From Thermoanaerobacterium sp. (GTDB lineage: Bacteria > Bacillota > Thermoanaerobacteria > Thermoanaerobacterales > Thermoanaerobacteraceae): DNA of 10,050 bases. A model generated the notes under the pieces. That model had not been told where the DNA came from and did no database searches. It worked only from the letters and a program-made list of their open reading frames with translations. A program made the position numbers and the translations under genes. Shown one piece after another: positions 7,654-10,050 of this stretch. The stretch's first letter is position 1; every line of letters begins with the position of its first letter. The DNA lies in assembly GCA_029960905.1 (NCBI GenBank), contig JASBVU010000040.1, forward strand, positions 1 through 10,050. The letters are read 5' to 3'.

Positions 7654-8174
7654 AAGTTTTATGGGAATTAGATGGCGGTGGTGCACTTATGAATCAAGGT
7701 ATACACGGCATTGACCTTATCCAATGGATGAATGGTGGCGTTGACGGCCTGTTTTCATATTCTGATCATCTGGTTAGAAATATAGAAGTTGAGGATACAG
7801 CAGTAATAGCACTTAAGTATAAAAATGGTTCTTTTGGTGTCATAAAAAGAGCAATATCGATTAAAGATGGTGAGGATACCGTTTTTGAAATATATGGCGA
7901 TAAAGGTACTATAATCTTTGGCGACAGTTGTGTAAAAAAGTGGGAAACTATTGATGGTAAAGGTATATATGATATAAATGATGAAGCTTTAAGTGGTTCT
8001 AAAGGCCCTGAAATTTCCTCGTTTGATCACTTAGCAGTTATCGAGGATATGGTTGATGCTATAAAATATTATAGAAAACCTATGGTTACTGGTGAGGAAG
8101 CTACAAAAGCCGTTGATATAATTTTAGCATCATATGAATCGGCAAAGACCGGCAGAGAAATAAAATTAAAATGA
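7647..8174 (+). pseudogene. Headless Gfo/Idh/MocA oxidoreductase, C-terminal domain only
   Basis: The open frame starts at 7647 after a stop and reads VLWELDGGGALMNQGIHGID, the start of the second domain of Gfo/Idh/MocA sugar oxidoreductases. It continues as a normal C-terminal beta-sheet domain (VEDTAVIALKYKNGSFG; FEIYGDKGTIIFG) to the typical ending ILASYESAKTGREIKLK. The whole NAD(P)-binding Rossmann domain and EKP motif are missing, about 170 residues of a usual 340-380. An internal ATG at 7689 would give a 161-residue product, with a weak GGTGG-like site before it, but this begins inside a conserved motif and could not bind the cofactor. The remaining frame has no stops, so the deletion may be fairly recent. 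Alternative: a gene broken by assembly error, since both sides of the join are clean coding sequence. Confidence 0.82.
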
Positions 8175-8261
8175 ACAATGCAACACTTGCAGCACATGAA
8201 ACAGGAATCTATTGAGAAAAATGAAGCTATAAATATAAAAACTACATAGAGGAGGATTTTT

Positions 8262-9281
8262 ATGATAAGAATTGGTATTATCGGAGCTGGTGGTATCGGA
8301 ACAATGCATGCACACTGCTATAAAAGTATACCTGAAGCAAAAGTAGTGGCAATTGCCGATATAATACCGGAAAGAGCTAAAGAACTTGCTTTAATGTTTA
8401 ATGCTGAATATCTCGACCACGGTGATAAAATCATAGAGAGACAGGATATTGACGTTGTAGATATTTGCGTACCGACATATTTACATTGTGAATATACACT
8501 AAAGGCGGCATCAGCTAAAAAACATATATTGTGTGAAAAACCAAAGGCTTTAAATATTGAAGAAGGTAAGAAAATGATAGAAGCTACTAACAGGGCTGGG
8601 GTCAAATTCATGGTTGCGCATGTATTGAGGTATTTCCCGGAATACGAAAATGCATATAATACAATAAAAAAAGGACTTATCGGTCTTCCTAAGCTGGTAA
8701 GAACATATAGGGGTGGACCTAATCCGGCTATTATAAGAGAATGGTATGGCATTACCGAAAAAAGTGGTGGTGCAATACAAGATATGGTGATACATGATAT
8801 TGATTTTTTAAAAATGTGTTTTGGGCCAGTTAAAGAAGTATATGCAAAAGGTAATGTTTTTAAGAGAAAAAATCATGAGGATCCTGAATATGATCTTATA
8901 ATTTTGGAATTTTACAGTGGTGTTCTAGCACATCTTGTTGCTGACTGGTCGGGAACTGAGGATACACCATTTATAACAAAACTTGAAATAGCTGGAACAG
9001 AAGGCCTTATTGATTATGACAGTTCAAGATCTTTACCACTCAATATTAGAACAACCGTAGAAAAGGGCAATAATGAGAGTGTGGCAATACCTGAAAGTCC
9101 TCTTGACCCAGATTCAAATCCATATACGAAGGAGATTCGAGAATTTTTGAATGCAGTAGAAAATAAAAAGGAGCCTCCTATATCTGGAACAGAGGCACTT
9201 GAATCATTGTCTATTGCACTTGCTGCACTAAAATCAATAGAAATTGATAGACCGGTTAAAATTGAGGAGGTTCTAAAATGA
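8262..9281 (+). CDS. Gfo/Idh/MocA-family sugar oxidoreductase, complete
   Basis: NAD(P)-dependent dehydrogenase of sugars or polyols, 339 residues, normal length, cytoplasmic. The N-terminal Rossmann domain has GIIGAGGIGTMHA (5-17, GxGxxG), acidic D33 at the end of the second strand (suggesting NAD rather than NADP), and CEKPKAL (91-97) with the family's catalytic lysine K93. The C-terminal domain carries GGAIQDMVIHDIDFL (169-183), where D174 and H178 correspond to the conserved Asp/His pair that helps proton transfer at the sugar hydroxyl. A strong GAGGAGG at 8249-8255, six bases before the ATG, fixes the start. Its stop overlaps the start of the next gene by four bases (ATGA), so the two are translationally coupled. 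Substrate is unknown: myo-inositol, scyllo-inositol, glucose-type sugars and glycosides are all used by relatives. Confidence 0.92.
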   Translation: MIRIGIIGAGGIGTMHAHCYKSIPEAKVVAIADIIPERAKELALMFNAEYLDHGDKIIERQDIDVVDICVPTYLHCEYTLKAASAKKHILCEKPKALNIEEGKKMIEATNRAGVKFMVAHVLRYFPEYENAYNTIKKGLIGLPKLVRTYRGGPNPAIIREWYGITEKSGGAIQDMVIHDIDFLKMCFGPVKEVYAKGNVFKRKNHEDPEYDLIILEFYSGVLAHLVADWSGTEDTPFITKLEIAGTEGLIDYDSSRSLPLNIRTTVEKGNNESVAIPESPLDPDSNPYTKEIREFLNAVENKKEPPISGTEALESLSIALAALKSIEIDRPVKIEEVLK

Positions 9282-10050
9282 GAATAGGCATATTAAGCTG
9301 TGAACATATTCATGCTTTAAGTTATGTATCTGCTTTAAAACATATAGATGGAGTCGAAATAGTCGGTATAGCAGAAAGCAATGAGCTTATGGGTAAAAAC
9401 TTTGCACAAAATTCCCAAATTAGATATTATAAGGATTATCAAGATCTTTTAAAGGAAGATATAGATGCGGTAATTATATGTTCAGCAAATGTAAAACACA
9501 AAGATATGGCTGTCGATGCTGCTAATGCCAAAAAGCATGTTATTGTCGAAAAGCCAATAGCAACAACTATAGAAGATGCAGAGAAAATGATAGAAGAATG
9601 TAATAAAAATGGAGTAAAGCTCATGGTGTCATTTCCGGTAAGGTATGAGCCATCAGTAAAGCGCACTAAAGAAATCATTGATAGTGGTAAGATAGGTGAT
9701 ATCATAGCAATAAATGGTACAAATCGCGGAAAGATGCCTGGAAGTTGGTTTATTGACAAAAGCCTATCTGGTGGTGGCTGCGTTATTGACCATACAGTAC
9801 ATGTAGTGGATCTAATGCACTGGATTTTGCATTCAGATATTAAAGAAGTTTATGCCAAAATGGGTACAATGTTTAATGACATTCCCGTTGAAGACGGCGG
9901 ATTATTATCTATGGAGTTTGAAAATGGAACATATGCAACACTTGATACATCATGGTCAAGACCTGTTTCTTTCCCGACATGGGGTGATGTAACTATGGAG
10001 ATAATAGGTACTAAAGGAACCATTAGATTAGATGCTTTTGCACAACATGG
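9278..10050 (+). CDS. Second Gfo/Idh/MocA-family oxidoreductase, 3' end outside window
   Basis: Open from the ATG at 9278 to the right edge (257 complete codons), with no stop in the window. GAGGAGG at 9264-9270 lies seven bases before the ATG, inside the preceding gene. Family marks: VEKPIATT (90-97) with K92, and GGGCVIDHTVHVVDLMHW (165-182) with D171, H175 and D178. A C-terminal domain follows with FENGTYATLDTSWSR and MEIIGTKGTIRLDA. The N-terminus reads MRIGILSCEHIHALSY, so the classical glycine-rich GxGxxG loop is replaced by SCEHIH; E33 ends the second strand. It is clearly diverged from the upstream gene and probably acts on a different intermediate or the reverse step of the same pathway. 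About 70-100 residues are expected beyond the edge. Confidence 0.9.
   Translation, partial: MRIGILSCEHIHALSYVSALKHIDGVEIVGIAESNELMGKNFAQNSQIRYYKDYQDLLKEDIDAVIICSANVKHKDMAVDAANAKKHVIVEKPIATTIEDAEKMIEECNKNGVKLMVSFPVRYEPSVKRTKEIIDSGKIGDIIAINGTNRGKMPGSWFIDKSLSGGGCVIDHTVHVVDLMHWILHSDIKEVYAKMGTMFNDIPVEDGGLLSMEFENGTYATLDTSWSRPVSFPTWGDVTMEIIGTKGTIRLDAFAQH

Noticed and set aside
8318..8795. Long minus-strand open frames opposite the complete oxidoreductase gene
   Set aside because: They are antisense to a clearly conserved coding gene, have no ribosome sites and encode sequence with no family character.
1..10050. CRISPR arrays, tRNA or rRNA genes, insertion sequences, phage genes
   Set aside because: I saw no regularly spaced repeats, cloverleaf-like sequences, transposase motifs or terminal inverted repeats on either strand.

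Overview
The window is AT-rich and uses many AGA and ATA codons. Shine-Dalgarno sites are strong (GGAGG, AAAGGAG) and all recognisable products are of Firmicutes type. This suggests a low-GC anaerobic Firmicute, most likely a thermophilic saccharolytic clostridium of the Thermoanaerobacterium/Thermoanaerobacter kind. The genus is an inference from style; no rRNA or other taxonomic marker is present.

Layout: (1) bases 2-658 hold the 3' end of a UDP-N-acetylglucosamine 2-epimerase gene (cell-surface sugar nucleotide synthesis), entering from the left. (2) 815-3979 is a complete cytoplasmic GH38 alpha-mannosidase. (3) It converges on a GH4 alpha-galactosidase-type gene (4032-5333, minus strand), with a shared hairpin at 3998-4025. 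(4) That GH4 gene diverges from an AraC-family regulator (5508-6323), with two back-to-back promoters between them. (5) A short gap follows that may carry an antisense gene remnant. (6) An RpiR-family regulator (6601-7452) then heads a same-strand run of sugar-oxidoreductase genes: a truncated sugar phosphate isomerase/epimerase start (7492-7653), a headless Gfo/Idh/MocA oxidoreductase (7647-8174), a complete Gfo/Idh/MocA oxidoreductase (8262-9281), and a third one (from 9278) overlapping it by four bases and running off the right edge.

Taken together this is a carbohydrate-use locus. Two intracellular glycosidases would release mannose and galactose-type sugars. An AraC regulator probably controls the GH4 gene. 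An RpiR regulator with a sugar-phosphate-sensing SIS domain probably controls an operon of NAD(P)-dependent sugar oxidoreductases and an isomerase-like protein. No transporter or sugar kinase lies inside the window. The most notable events are an internal deletion that joined the front of the isomerase gene to the back of an oxidoreductase gene out of frame near base 7650, and the pairing of Gfo/Idh/MocA enzymes with an isomerase-like gene. That pairing is known from oxidative (keto-sugar) glycoside and polyol catabolism. I see no clear evidence of an entirely new kind of system.
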